Of a DNA stretch of 64,000 nucleotides, positions 31,643 through 41,930 are shown in pieces. Source of the stretch: Verrucomicrobiota bacterium (GTDB taxonomy: Bacteria > Verrucomicrobiota > Verrucomicrobiia > Chthoniobacterales > UBA10450). Numbering within the stretch: position 1 is the first letter of the stretch; each line of letters opens with the position of its first letter. The translations under genes and the position numbers were made by a program. Where the stretch lies: positions 1 through 64,000 of the forward strand of contig QHNQ01000028.1 of assembly GCA_003218135.1 (NCBI GenBank). The letters are read 5' to 3'. The notes below the pieces were generated by a model. The model saw only the letters and a program-made list of their open reading frames with translations. It did no database searches and was not told the origin of the DNA.

Positions 31643-32790
31643 TTTTGCTTCTCGATCAACTCAGCGAACTGATCGAAAAAATATGTCGCGTCGTGCGGGC
31701 CGGGCGCCGCTTCAGGATGATATTGCACACTGAAGATCGGCAATTCCTTGTGACGCATTCCCTCAACCGTGCGGTCGTTCAAGTTGATATGAGTTACTTC
31801 CACATCTGTGGGCAGCGACTCTGCGTCGACGGCGAATCCGTGATTTTGCGCAGTGATTGCCACTTTGCCGGTGCGCAAATCTTTTACCGGCTGGTTAGCG
31901 CCACGATGGCCGAATTTCAATTTGAAGGTCGATCCGCCAAACGCGAAACCGAGAATCTGATGACCAAGACAGATTCCGAAGATCGGCTTCTTGCCCATCA
32001 AATCGTGCACCGTTTCGTGCGCGTAAGGTAGCGCCGCGGGATCGCCGGGGCCGTTGGAGAGAAAAATTCCGTCGGGATTCAATGCCAACGCTACGTCGGC
32101 AGGCGTCGCTGCTGGGACGACAGTTACTGCAAAGCCTTTCTGGCGAAGCAGGCGCAGGATATTTTCTTTGATGCCATAGTCGTACGCGACGACTTGAAAC
32201 TTGATTGGCGGCAGCGCGCGTTTGGTTTCCCCATTACCGGCAATCGACCACGGCACGCTGAACTTGTCCTCCGGGTCCCAGCGGTAAATTTTGTTTGTTG
32301 ATACTTCCCTGACGTAATCCATCCCGATCACGCCCTCGCCTTCAATCGCTCGTTGCGTCGCTTCTGCGGGCGAAATCTGTTCAGTCGTAAGACATGCTTT
32401 CATTGCACCGCGGGTGCGCAGATGCCGCGTCAGCGCGCGCGTGTCGATTTCCTGCCCGCCGGGGATATTCCATCTTCGCAGATACTCATCGAGCGACATT
32501 TCGGAGCGCCAGTTGCTCGGGATCTGAGTCAATTCTTCTATGACGAATCCGCGCACATGCGGCGAGCGGCTCTCCTGATCGAGCGAATTGATCCCGTAAT
32601 TTCCGATCAAGGGATAAGTCATCGCCACGATCTGTCCGCGGTACGACGGATCGGTCAGCACCTCCTGATAGCCCGTCATGGCGGTGTTGAAACAAACTTC
32701 GCCAACGCGCGTGCCTATTGCACCAAATGATTCACCCTCGAAATATCGACCGTCTTCGAGGGCCAGGAGAGTGCGCACGTCACTGCGCAC
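31639..32790 (-). CDS. carA: Carbamoyl-phosphate synthase small subunit
   Basis: Class I glutamine amidotransferase motifs [20 protein letters not shown]. Confidence 0.96.
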   Translation of the reverse strand: MRSDVRTLLALEDGRYFEGESFGAIGTRVGEVCFNTAMTGYQEVLTDPSYRGQIVAMTYPLIGNYGINSLDQESRSPHVRGFVIEELTQIPSNWRSEMSLDEYLRRWNIPGGQEIDTRALTRHLRTRGAMKACLTTEQISPAEATQRAIEGEGVIGMDYVREVSTNKIYRWDPEDKFSVPWSIAGNGETKRALPPIKFQVVAYDYGIKENILRLLRQKGFAVTVVPAATPADVALALNPDGIFLSNGPGDPAALPYAHETVHDLMGKKPIFGICLGHQILGFAFGGSTFKLKFGHRGANQPVKDLRTGKVAITAQNHGFAVDAESLPTDVEVTHINLNDRTVEGMRHKELPIFSVQYHPEAAPGPHDATYFFDQFAELIEKQK

Positions 32791-32851
32791 TATCGATTGC
32801 GCCGGCGGATTTTCAAATCACGATCGAGAAACCGCAGTCCAAAATTAGTTG

Positions 32852-32872
32852 GGCGGACGAGAGACCGCCGTT
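32852..32872. repeat. Short palindrome of the GGCGG...CCGCC family
   Basis: ggcggacgagagaccgccgtt; reverse complement resembles 55533-55553. Confidence 0.5.
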
Positions 32873-32890
32873 CCTTGGCACAGCATCAAC

Positions 32891-32927
32891 AAAAAAACCC
32901 GGATCGAAAAATTCGACCCGGGTTTTA
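32891..32927 (-). terminator. Rho-independent terminator
   Basis: Minus strand AAAACCCGGGTCGAAtttTTCGATCCGGGTTTTTTT. Confidence 0.88.
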
Positions 32928-33195
32928 AATTTTACCCCGCTGGTGCCGTTCAGGTGAATTCTCCCGTTCCCTTTTAGGAAAGGGCGGATGACCGTTGCTG
33001 CGGAATCTGACTTCCAATCAAGGCCTGTCATTTTCCGCACCAACCAAGCCTCCGTATTTCGTCAACTATCGGTTCGGGGACGTCACCTCAATCGCGAACA
33101 TCGCAGGGCAAATTGGAAAGCCGCTGGCTGAGAGTTGAACGGAAAGCACTGGTTTCCTGCCCAACCCTCACCGAGCGGCTCTCAATCTCAAAGAA

Positions 33196-35523
33196 CTATT
33201 CGCGCAGTTCCGCGCCGAGGTCGCGCCGCAATCGCTCGCGAATTTTCGCGTGCGCTGCGTTCACTTCCTCACTCGTCAGTGTGCGACTTCGGTCTCGATA
33301 TGTCAATCTATATGCGAGCGACTTTCGTCCCGTCCCGATTTCGCCGCCGCTAAACAAATCGAACAGCTCGATGCTTTCCAAAAGCGGCTCGCGCGGTTCT
33401 CCAATCGTGCGCAAAATTTTTTCCTGCGAGATTTCGTCAGGCACGAGCATCGCAATATCGCGCCTGATCGCTGGATAGCGGTCGAGCTCTCGAAATTTCT
33501 TTGCCGATTCGCCTGTAGCCAAAAGGAGATCGGCGTGCAGCTCGGCAACGAGCACCGAACCTGGCGCGCTCGATTTGTCGGCCAAAAGTTGACCACCGAA
33601 CCCCACTAGCTGGTCGCCGGAACAAACTTCGACCGCGAGCGCGAGACCAGGGAATTTTCCTCGCCGAAACGAAAGATTTGGTACAACGCATTCGAGCGCG
33701 CCCTTGAGATCAAACAAGTCGAGGCTGCGTTTTGCCTGCGATCGCCAGTTCGGTGCGCCAGCGACATTTCCCCAGAGCAAAAGGGCAAGGTGCCGTTCCT
33801 CCTTTCCCGATGGCGGGATGAATGCGCGTCCGATTTCAAAAATCGAAACGCTCTCGGCCCCCGCGCGAATATTTCCTTCGAGCACTCCAAGCAAACCGGC
33901 GATCAAGCTCGGCCGCAGTGCGACGTGATCTTCGCTCAACGGATTTCGCAATTCGACTGCGCCTTTGCTGAACGCCGAAGCGTTTCGCGAAATTAATTTC
34001 GAGGTGCGCGCTTCGAAAAGTCCACGCGCAACCAGTCGCTCGCGCATGTGTGTTTCCAGATCGTACTCGCGATCGGCCGCGGTTGAAGGAGTGAACCGGC
34101 TGCGGTCTCTCCCCGGAATTTTGTTGGCACCGTAAGCGCGTACGACTTCTTCAATAAGATCGACATCGCGCTGCAAATCACGCCGGTAACTTGGAATTTT
34201 CCATTTTGTGATCTTGGCCGCGCTAATCTTCTTCAAACCAAAGTGCGTGAGAATTTCGTCGATCGTTTTGGGTTTGATCGCGATCCCCACGACACGGTCG
34301 CATTTTTCATAGATCAACGAAACGTCAGAGGGGTTCGATGGAAGCTCACCGGCAACGTGAATTTCCCTTGCCACAGTTCCGCCCGTAATTTCTTGAATCA
34401 GTTCCGTTGCGCGAGCTGACGCGCGCAGAACCATTTCCGGGTCGACGCCGCGTTCAAATCGGTAACTCGCGTCGCTTGGAAGATCCAGCTCCCGCGCGGT
34501 GCGCCGAACGCTCGCCGGCAAAAAGTAGGCGGCCTCGAGCAAAACATTCCTGGTCGACTCAGTAACGCCGGTCTCCTCGCCACCCATAACGCCGCCGATC
34601 CCCACAGCGCGTTCTTGATCGGCGACTACGCAATTGTCCGGTTTCAGCGAGTATGTTTTTCCGTCGAGTGCGAGAAACTTTTCGCCATCGCGCGCGAGTC
34701 GAACGTTGATGTCGCCTCTTAACTTATCGGCGTCGAACGCGTGCGTCGGTTGTCCGAGCTCGAGCATCACGAAGTTCGAGATGTCAACGATGTTGTTGAT
34801 CGAACGAATGCCAACGCTCTCAATTTCCGCGCGTAACCATTGCGGACTCGGCCCGACTTTCACTTTGTCGATCCTACGCGCGGAGAAAAATGGACACTCA
34901 GGTGTTGCGGTAATCGTCACGCCGGTTTTTTTGACGGGTATTTTCGCTTCGCGGGGCGTCGACTTGAGTTTCTTGCCGGTCAGCGCGGCGATTTCGCGCG
35001 CGAGACCAAAATGACTGAGCAAATCGCCGCGGTTCGGAGTGATCTCGACGTCGAGAATCGTATCGCTTGGGAAAAGATCGGTAATCGGCGCGCCAACTTT
35101 TGCCTCCGGCGACAAAATCAGCAGACCCGAGGCGTCTTCGCCCAGGCCGAGCTCAATGGGGCTGCATAGCATTCCTTCCGAATCGACGCCGCGCAGTTTG
35201 CTTTTTCGAATTTCGGTCCCGTTCGGCAATTTCGCGCCTGAGAGGGCCAGCGGAACTTTATCGCCGACCTTATAATTGGTGGCGCCGCAAACGATTTGTC
35301 GTTTCGTGCCGCTCCCGTCATCCACTTCGCAAACGGTGAGTCGATCGGCATTCGGATGGCGCGACGACGCGGTAATTTGCGAAACAAGCACCTTCTCGAT
35401 CTTCGCGCGGCAGGTTTCGATGTTTTTGGTCTCGACTCCGGCGCGCGTCAACAAATCGGCGATCTCTTCCGGAGTCCTTGGAAGATCGACAAATTCGCGC
35501 AGCCAATTAACTAAAAATTTCAT
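33196..35523 (-). CDS. pheT: Phenylalanyl-tRNA synthetase beta subunit
   Basis: MKFLVNWLREFVDLPRTPEEIADLLTRAGVE... full-length PheT; ATG at 35523 overlaps the pheS stop. Confidence 0.96.
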   Translation of the reverse strand: MKFLVNWLREFVDLPRTPEEIADLLTRAGVETKNIETCRAKIEKVLVSQITASSRHPNADRLTVCEVDDGSGTKRQIVCGATNYKVGDKVPLALSGAKLPNGTEIRKSKLRGVDSEGMLCSPIELGLGEDASGLLILSPEAKVGAPITDLFPSDTILDVEITPNRGDLLSHFGLAREIAALTGKKLKSTPREAKIPVKKTGVTITATPECPFFSARRIDKVKVGPSPQWLRAEIESVGIRSINNIVDISNFVMLELGQPTHAFDADKLRGDINVRLARDGEKFLALDGKTYSLKPDNCVVADQERAVGIGGVMGGEETGVTESTRNVLLEAAYFLPASVRRTARELDLPSDASYRFERGVDPEMVLRASARATELIQEITGGTVAREIHVAGELPSNPSDVSLIYEKCDRVVGIAIKPKTIDEILTHFGLKKISAAKITKWKIPSYRRDLQRDVDLIEEVVRAYGANKIPGRDRSRFTPSTAADREYDLETHMRERLVARGLFEARTSKLISRNASAFSKGAVELRNPLSEDHVALRPSLIAGLLGVLEGNIRAGAESVSIFEIGRAFIPPSGKEERHLALLLWGNVAGAPNWRSQAKRSLDLFDLKGALECVVPNLSFRRGKFPGLALAVEVCSGDQLVGFGGQLLADKSSAPGSVLVAELHADLLLATGESAKKFRELDRYPAIRRDIAMLVPDEISQEKILRTIGEPREPLLESIELFDLFSGGEIGTGRKSLAYRLTYRDRSRTLTSEEVNAAHAKIRERLRRDLGAELRE

Positions 35524-36536
35524 GCGAACTGGCGAAGGAACCGCAAATCGTTTTGCGCGAAGAGGCGGATGTCGGGGATATCGAACAAAATCATTGCGAG
35601 ACGATCCATACCGAGACCGAAGGCAAAGCCGCTCCACTTTTCCGGGTCGTAAGCTTTGTCGCCGCGCGCTTTGTTGACCTGCTCGAAAACGGCAGGATGC
35701 ACGACACCTGAGCCGGCGACTTCGATCCAGCGTTCACCGCCCTTGAGCGCTTTCGATTTCACGTAAACCTCGAGGCTCGGCTCAGTGAACGGAAAAAAGT
35801 GAGGCCGAAACTCCACTCCTGTATCCGCGCCGAACAATTCGCGCATGAAGAACTCGAGCGTGCCTTTCAAATCGGCCACGCTGACGTTTTCATCGACGTA
35901 AAGACCTTCGATCTGGTGAAACTGCGGGCTGTGCGTTGCGTCCAGTTCGTCGCGGCGATACGCGGCTCCGGGCGCGATTACGCGAATCGGCGGCGGCGCG
36001 CCTCGCATGGTGCGGATTTGCACGGTCGAAGTGTGCGTGCGCAGCAATCGCCCGTCCGGCAGATAAAATGTGTCCTGCTCGTTGCGCGCCGGATGTTCGG
36101 GTGGCGTGTTGAGCGCATCGAAACAATGCCATTCGTCTTCGACGTCCGGCCCATCTGCGAGCGCGAAGCCCATCCGACGAAAAATTTCGATCGAGCGCTC
36201 CCACATTTGGGTCAGCGGATGCAATGCGCCAATGTCGCGCGGCGTTCCGGGAAGTGAGATGTCGATTTTCGCGAGCGCACCCGATTCTTTCTGCGATCGA
36301 AATTGTTGCGCACGCGCTTCGATTGCGGCGGTGACGGCGTTGCGAACGTCGTTGAGCAACTTACCAATGACCGGCTTCTCTTCCTTCGCGAGCGTTTTCA
36401 TTTGCTCGCCCCACGCGGAAACGCTGCCGCTCTTTCCGAGATATTTTACGCGTACGGACTCGAGCGCCTGTTCGTCAGGCGCGGAACCGATTTCGCGCAG
36501 CGCTTCGTCGCGGAGTTGTTCGAGCGGGTGGGTCAT
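35520..36536 (-). CDS. pheS: Phenylalanyl-tRNA synthetase alpha subunit
   Basis: Class II aaRS motifs; start chosen at MTHPLEQLRDEALREIG. Confidence 0.96.
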   Translation of the reverse strand: MTHPLEQLRDEALREIGSAPDEQALESVRVKYLGKSGSVSAWGEQMKTLAKEEKPVIGKLLNDVRNAVTAAIEARAQQFRSQKESGALAKIDISLPGTPRDIGALHPLTQMWERSIEIFRRMGFALADGPDVEDEWHCFDALNTPPEHPARNEQDTFYLPDGRLLRTHTSTVQIRTMRGAPPPIRVIAPGAAYRRDELDATHSPQFHQIEGLYVDENVSVADLKGTLEFFMRELFGADTGVEFRPHFFPFTEPSLEVYVKSKALKGGERWIEVAGSGVVHPAVFEQVNKARGDKAYDPEKWSGFAFGLGMDRLAMILFDIPDIRLFAQNDLRFLRQFA

Positions 36537-36588
36537 TGGAGCGAAACGTGAACGTTTAGCGCGCGATGTCCAACGCGAATCGGGTAGC

Positions 36589-36660
36589 GCCCGCATCTTA
36601 CGGGCAGTGATCGACATCCTGCCGATCAGAAATGCCGCACGCCGGGAGCGTGCGCTCCCG
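36589..36660. repeat. Three consecutive hairpins between rplT and pheS
   Basis: GCCCGcatcttaCGGGC (36589-36605), GATCG...CGATC (36609-36627), CGGGAGCGtgCGCTCCCG (36643-36660). Confidence 0.75.
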
Positions 36661-37038
36661 TCACGCCGCTTTTTTGTTCTTCTTCTCCAGCGCTGCTTTA
36701 GCCTGGTCAATAACCGATTTAAATGCCGCTTCGTCAGTGACTGCGAGATCGGCAAGAATTTTCCGGTCGAGGCCAATGCCGGCGGCTTTCAATCCTTCCG
36801 CAAAACGGCTGTAGTTCATTCCATTCGCGCGCGCAGCCGCATTTAGCCGTTGAATCCAGAGATAACGAAACGTGCGTTTCCGCGTTTTGCGGTCGCGGTA
36901 CGCCCAATACCGCCCTTTCATGATCGCGTCTTTCGCGTAGCGGAAAAGTTTTGAACGGCGACCGCGGTAGCCTTTGGCTTTTTTTAAGATTCGTTTACGG
37001 CGCGCCCGGCTGGCCGGGGCATTAGTGGCTCTTGGCAT
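36661..37038 (-). CDS. rplT: 50S ribosomal protein L20
   Basis: [42 protein letters not shown]. Confidence 0.97.
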   Translation of the reverse strand: MPRATNAPASRARRKRILKKAKGYRGRRSKLFRYAKDAIMKGRYWAYRDRKTRKRTFRYLWIQRLNAAARANGMNYSRFAEGLKAAGIGLDRKILADLAVTDEAAFKSVIDQAKAALEKKNKKAA

Positions 37039-37046
37039 TGTTGTTT

Positions 37047-37158
37047 GCCCCAAAAATCGCGTCGGGGCTCCTCGTTCAGCGAGCTGTTGTTCCGTTGTCG
37101 ATCTTTCCCACCTCGCTCACTGATTCATTCCGCGCACGCGGAATAGGCGGAAAGATCG
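37047..37158 (-). promoter_or_regulatory. Candidate structured leader of rplT
   Basis: Perfect 10-bp stem CGATCTTTCC (37099-37108)/GGAAAGATCG (37149-37158) enclosing ATTCCGCGcaCGCGGAAT; separate GCCCC...GGGGC hairpin 37047-37068 just before the ATG. Confidence 0.55.
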
Positions 37159-37226
37159 CGGGCCAGAAAGTAAATGCTGAACGCAAAATGACAACCGCTT
37201 TTCGTTGGGATTTCGGCATTCTTTCG

Positions 37227-38366
37227 TCATTTGAGAAGTCGAGATTCTTCGTTGGGTTTTCGCCAAACGAGCCACGCGAGGATGCCGACCGCGGCGCCGC
37301 CTAAATGCGCGGCCGATGAGACAGAACTCATGCCTGCTTTCTGCTCAAGAGTGCCGATGAGCTGGAAGAGAATCCAAAGAACGAAAACGAACCAGGCGGG
37401 CAATCGGATCCAGTGAAACCATACGAATCCCCAGCGCATCAGAAAAGCGAGCCGCATCTGCGGAAAGTTCAGAGCGTAAAACGTAATCACTCCGACAATG
37501 CCGCCACTGGCGCCGATACAGGGGGTCTGTGAGCGAGGATCCAGAGCGATATGCGCCAGGTCACCGACGATTGCCGCGAGGGCGATGACCACGACATACC
37601 GCAGCGGTCGCAGAAAATTTTCCACTGCATGGCCAAAGGCCAGTAGGAAATAAATGTTTCCGGCAAGATGAATTATGCCTGCGTGAAGGAAGAACGACGT
37701 GACGAACGTCAGACCGTCGAGCCGCGTCGCCTGCGCTGGAATCAATCCGAAACGTTGAACAACTTCGCGAAGGTGTGGAAAGGCAACAAGACTCGCGCAG
37801 ATGATAGCGGCGGAAAGCAGCCATGTTGTCCACGGTTCTCGCTGCTCTTCTGGTTCGTCAAATTCGACTGGTAATCCAAAACACGCGGCGATCTGTTTCC
37901 ACAATTCCTCGGGCGGGGCGCTGTCTAGGTCCGAGCCCTCGGCCTGTTTGGACAGCCGTTCGACTTCGACCATGGCGAGCATCTCGCGCGCTTTTTGCGG
38001 AAGTTCGGGAGCGACCGGCGCCGGCTCCGGCTGGCGCGGAACGAGCGTGTCAACTTCGTGGGTGTCGAACCAGATGAAATGGCAGTGCTGGCAGACATCG
38101 ACGTTGATTTCCGCTCGGTCAGATAAGGCGACGCCGATCATCGGCTGCCGGCATGATGGACAAGGCAGGCCGAGGCGTCCCTCGCCGCGCATGGCATGCA
38201 GCCATAGCGGATTGATTGATTCCGGCGTGAAACGATTGCGCAACAACTCGATGGTCACCGCGCGACCGCCGCACCCATCGCACGCGTAGAAAACGCCGCC
38301 GGAAGTGCGCACTTCTTTCAGCGGCACGTTACACCGCGGGCAGGTCAGCGGGGCGTCATCAGGCAT
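37227..38366 (-). CDS. Rhomboid family intramembrane serine protease with N-terminal zinc-ribbon region
   Basis: CPRCNVPL..CDGCGG cysteines; GASGGIVGVI catalytic motif, AHLGG. Confidence 0.9.
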   Translation of the reverse strand: MPDDAPLTCPRCNVPLKEVRTSGGVFYACDGCGGRAVTIELLRNRFTPESINPLWLHAMRGEGRLGLPCPSCRQPMIGVALSDRAEINVDVCQHCHFIWFDTHEVDTLVPRQPEPAPVAPELPQKAREMLAMVEVERLSKQAEGSDLDSAPPEELWKQIAACFGLPVEFDEPEEQREPWTTWLLSAAIICASLVAFPHLREVVQRFGLIPAQATRLDGLTFVTSFFLHAGIIHLAGNIYFLLAFGHAVENFLRPLRYVVVIALAAIVGDLAHIALDPRSQTPCIGASGGIVGVITFYALNFPQMRLAFLMRWGFVWFHWIRLPAWFVFVLWILFQLIGTLEQKAGMSSVSSAAHLGGAAVGILAWLVWRKPNEESRLLK

Positions 38367-38373
38367 ATGAGGG

Positions 38374-38489
38374 ATTAGTGAGAAGTGATTAGTGAGAAGT
38401 GAGAAGCAAATTCTGCAACCGTGGACCTCTCAGATCTCACTTGTCACGTTTCGCGCGCCAGTTGCACCTTTCACTAATCACCTGTCATT
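38374..38489. repeat. Heptad-periodic inverted repeat element C (attagtg agaagtg attagtg agaagtg ... / cactaat)
   Basis: 7-nt phased left arm 38374-38408; right part has rc units (tcactaatcac, ctcacttgtcac). Confidence 0.7.
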
Positions 38490-38514
38490 CGGCGTTGTTT
38501 TGCTATAATCGCGC

Positions 38515-40443
38515 ATGCATTGGTTTGGCCGAGCGCGGTTGTTCGTGCTGACGCTGATTTGTCTCTTTTGGACTGGCCTGATTTTTGTCGGTCATTTCTT
38601 TCCGAGCGCGCCGTTCATTTCGACGCCGTGGCGTGGCGAGCAGGGCTTTGAAGATTTGCTTCGTCGCGAGGGACGAAAAACCGCGCCGCCTCCCGATTTC
38701 GTTTTTCTCGGACTTGATCAAAGCACGTTAGAATTGACGGCGTACAGCGCGGAAGAACTCCAAGGCAACCGGGCTCTTCAACTCCTGGCTGAGCGGCCGT
38801 TCCCGTGGTCGCGCGAAGTTTGGGCGCTTTTGCTTGATCGTCTGTTTGGGGCGGGGGCACGCCTGGTTGTATTTGATTTGCTTTTTAATCCGCCCAACGA
38901 TGGTGACCCGGCATTTCACGCCGCGCTCGATCGTTACCACGACAAGGTCGTCCTCGGTGCGAATTTCGATATGGAGAATGGCGTGGTGCAGGCGACTACA
39001 CCGAACAGTGCGCTGATTCCGCCGCCGCAACTCCTGGATGACCGTGTCGGATTCGTGAATTTCTGGCCGGATGTGATCGACGGAAGAGTTCGCGCTGTGA
39101 GTTATCGCGTGACGAATCTGGAACTCGCGGGCTTGCCGCCGCATCCTGGCGCAGAAGTTTATGAATCTCTTTCCGCCCGCGCTTTGACTAAAATCGGCCA
39201 CGGAAATGATGTGCCGCGCGATTTTCACGGCTACATGATTCGTTTCACCGCGCCGGACGCATTCGAACAGCACCGGCTCTATGAAGTTTTCGATCCCAAA
39301 CTGTGGCAGGCGAATTACGCCAATGGAGCCTTTTTCAAGGACAAAATCATAATGGTAGGACCGTCTGCGCAGGTATTGCACGATGTCGTCGATACACCAA
39401 TCAGCACAACCACATTGGGTCCGGAGCTGCATTTGCAGGCTATGGCTGCAGCTCTTGGTCACGAGTTTTTACGGCCCACACCGCCGAAAGTTGGCCTGAC
39501 GCTCGTGGCCGCAGCGGGACTTATTGCGTGGTCGCTTGTCGCATTGGTGCGGAAACCGCTGATTTGTATTGGCGCGCTTGTGGCGATTACGGCCGCTTGT
39601 CTCGGAACGGCGCGATTGCTTTACGATAACACTGGGTTGCTGCTGCTCACCGTTCCGGTGTTGGCGGCTCTCGTCCTCAGCGGATTGTTCTCACTCGGGT
39701 TCGAATACTTCCTCGAGCGCCGGGAGAAATTGCGCACCAGGCGCACGCTGGAACGCTACGTCTCGAAAAATTTAGTCAGGGAAATTCTGGAAAACCCAGA
39801 CAGCTACTATAGCTCACTCAAGGGCGTGCGCGTGCCGGTGACGATTTTGTTCTCGGACTTGATTGGCTTCACCACGTTGTCGGAAAAAGCCGATCCAGAG
39901 GCATTGGTTACGCAGCTCAATGAGCATCTCAGCCGGATGACTTCGGTCATTTTCAACAATGGGGGCACACTCGATAAATTTATTGGTGACGCCATCATGG
40001 CGGTTTGGGGCAACGTGCGCAGCCTTGGCACGGCGCAGGACGCGAAAAACGCTGCGCGCGCGGCGCTGGCGATGCGACAAGAACTGGCACAGCTGAATCA
40101 GAAGTGGCGCAGTGAAGGGCGGATGGGCCTTGGCATGGGCATCGGCATCAATCAAGGCGAGGTGATCGTTGGCAATATTGGCTCGCAGGAGCGGATGGAT
40201 CCCACTGTTATTGGCGACGCAGTAAACCTGGCATCACGTTTGGAAGGTCTTACACGGGTCTACGGCGCCGATATTCTTGTTGGCGCCTCAGGGGCCGATC
40301 AGGCCAAGATCCTGTTTTCACGTTTCCTGGAATTTTATCCCGACGACCTCCTGGCGAAAATGTATCTGAGCCGCTCGCTGGAGTACGAGCACACCCCGCC
40401 CGACGAAGCATGGGACGCGGTGGAGGTGTTCCAGAAAAAATGA
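38515..40443 (+). CDS. CHASE2 domain adenylate/guanylate cyclase
   Basis: N-terminal CHASE2-like domain, TM segments, cyclase motifs ILFSDLIGFTTLSEKADPE, GDAIMAVWG, GDAVNLASRLE. Confidence 0.92.
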   Translation: MHWFGRARLFVLTLICLFWTGLIFVGHFFPSAPFISTPWRGEQGFEDLLRREGRKTAPPPDFVFLGLDQSTLELTAYSAEELQGNRALQLLAERPFPWSREVWALLLDRLFGAGARLVVFDLLFNPPNDGDPAFHAALDRYHDKVVLGANFDMENGVVQATTPNSALIPPPQLLDDRVGFVNFWPDVIDGRVRAVSYRVTNLELAGLPPHPGAEVYESLSARALTKIGHGNDVPRDFHGYMIRFTAPDAFEQHRLYEVFDPKLWQANYANGAFFKDKIIMVGPSAQVLHDVVDTPISTTTLGPELHLQAMAAALGHEFLRPTPPKVGLTLVAAAGLIAWSLVALVRKPLICIGALVAITAACLGTARLLYDNTGLLLLTVPVLAALVLSGLFSLGFEYFLERREKLRTRRTLERYVSKNLVREILENPDSYYSSLKGVRVPVTILFSDLIGFTTLSEKADPEALVTQLNEHLSRMTSVIFNNGGTLDKFIGDAIMAVWGNVRSLGTAQDAKNAARAALAMRQELAQLNQKWRSEGRMGLGMGIGINQGEVIVGNIGSQERMDPTVIGDAVNLASRLEGLTRVYGADILVGASGADQAKILFSRFLEFYPDDLLAKMYLSRSLEYEHTPPDEAWDAVEVFQKK

Positions 40444-40535
40444 TGTGCTGATCCTGAGCCGCGCAGACGGCGAAGGACCTCACAGATGACAGATGATGGC
40501 TAGCCAAAGCGGCTAGCGCGCAGTAAAGAACTCGC

Positions 40536-41930
40536 GTGAAGGAAGCACCGAATAAATTTCACTTCCTCGGAATTTGCGGGACGGCAATGGCCTCGGTGGC
40601 GGCCGCGTTGCAAGAGCGCGGCTTTAAAGTCAGCGGCTCGGACGAAAATGTTTATCCTCCGATGTCAACGTTTCTACAGGAGAAAGGGATCGCGCTTAAG
40701 CAAGGCTACCGCGCAGAGAATATCCCGCCCGACACGGATGTGGTGGTGATCGGCAACGCGATGAAGCGCGGGAATCCGGAAGTGGAAGCCGTCCTGAATA
40801 GAAAACTGTTTTATCTCTCGTTGCCGGAGGTGCTGAAGAATTATTTCTTGCGCGGCAGACATAATCTTGTCGTTACAGGGACGCACGGTAAAACAACCGT
40901 CACGGCGTTGCTTGCCTGGATTATGGAGAAAGCCGGGCGCAAGCCCGGTTATCTGATTGCCGGCCTGCCGAAAAATTTCGGCCAGGGCGCGCGGCTGAAC
41001 GATTCGAAGTATTTCATAATTGAAGGCGACGAGTACGACACTGCATTTTTCGATAAGCGCTCAAAGTTTGTTCATTACCTCCCGGAACTCGTGATCGTAA
41101 ACAACATCGAGTTCGATCACGCGGACATCTTCAAGAATCTCGATGAAATCAAGCTGAGCTTCCGGCGTTTGCTCAACATTGTTCCTCAGAATGGAATGGT
41201 GCTGTTGAACGGCGACGATCCCAATTGCGTCGAGGTGGCCAAAGATTGCCTGGCGCAGATGATCGAGGTCGGTTTCTCTAAAAATTGCGCGCAACGGATA
41301 TGTGAGGTGGCTTACTCCCCCGAAGGCTCGCGGTTCAAGCTCGGGGAAGACACTTTCGAAATTCCGCTCGTCGGCGAATTCAATGTTCATAATGCTGCAA
41401 TGTCCGCGATGGCAGCAAGGTTTTACGATGTGCCAAAGACGAAAATCGACGCTGCGTTCAAGAGTTTTGCTGGGGTCGCGCGTCGACTGGAGCTCCGTGG
41501 CGAAGTGCGGGGCGTTAAGGTGATTGATGATTTTGGCCATCACCCTACAGCAATCGCGCAGACGTTGCAGGCGCTTCGTCAGCGCTACCGTGGGCACCGG
41601 CTTTGGGCTGTGTTTGAACCGCGTTCGAATACGACTCGTCGTGCAGTGTTTCAACAGCAACTTCCTGAAGCGTTAAAACTGGCCGATGGGGTTTTTATTT
41701 CTCAGGTGGCCAAGCTGGAACAGATACCCGAGAACGAGCGACTAAAACCGGAGAGAGTTGTGGCTGCGATTGTCGGGACCGGCCGGCCTGCGTTCTACGA
41801 ACAAAATGCCGATGCCATTGCGGAGCGAATTGTTCCGTTACTTCGTCCAAAAGATGTCGTCGTAGTTTTTAGTAACGGCGGTTTCGATAACATTCACGAG
41901 AAGCTTCTCGTGAGGCTGCGTGAATTGTAG
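40536..41930 (+). CDS. mpl: UDP-N-acetylmuramate:L-alanyl-gamma-D-glutamyl-meso-diaminopimelate ligase
   Basis: FHFLGICGTAMASVAA, TGTHGKTTV, EGDEYDTAFFDKRSKF motifs. Confidence 0.93.
   Translation: MKEAPNKFHFLGICGTAMASVAAALQERGFKVSGSDENVYPPMSTFLQEKGIALKQGYRAENIPPDTDVVVIGNAMKRGNPEVEAVLNRKLFYLSLPEVLKNYFLRGRHNLVVTGTHGKTTVTALLAWIMEKAGRKPGYLIAGLPKNFGQGARLNDSKYFIIEGDEYDTAFFDKRSKFVHYLPELVIVNNIEFDHADIFKNLDEIKLSFRRLLNIVPQNGMVLLNGDDPNCVEVAKDCLAQMIEVGFSKNCAQRICEVAYSPEGSRFKLGEDTFEIPLVGEFNVHNAAMSAMAARFYDVPKTKIDAAFKSFAGVARRLELRGEVRGVKVIDDFGHHPTAIAQTLQALRQRYRGHRLWAVFEPRSNTTRRAVFQQQLPEALKLADGVFISQVAKLEQIPENERLKPERVVAAIVGTGRPAFYEQNADAIAERIVPLLRPKDVVVVFSNGGFDNIHEKLLVRLREL

Noticed and set aside
32930-33195. 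Possible small RNA or leader in the pheT-carA gap
   Set aside because: Apart from the terminator at 32891-32927, no structure or motif convincing enough to call.
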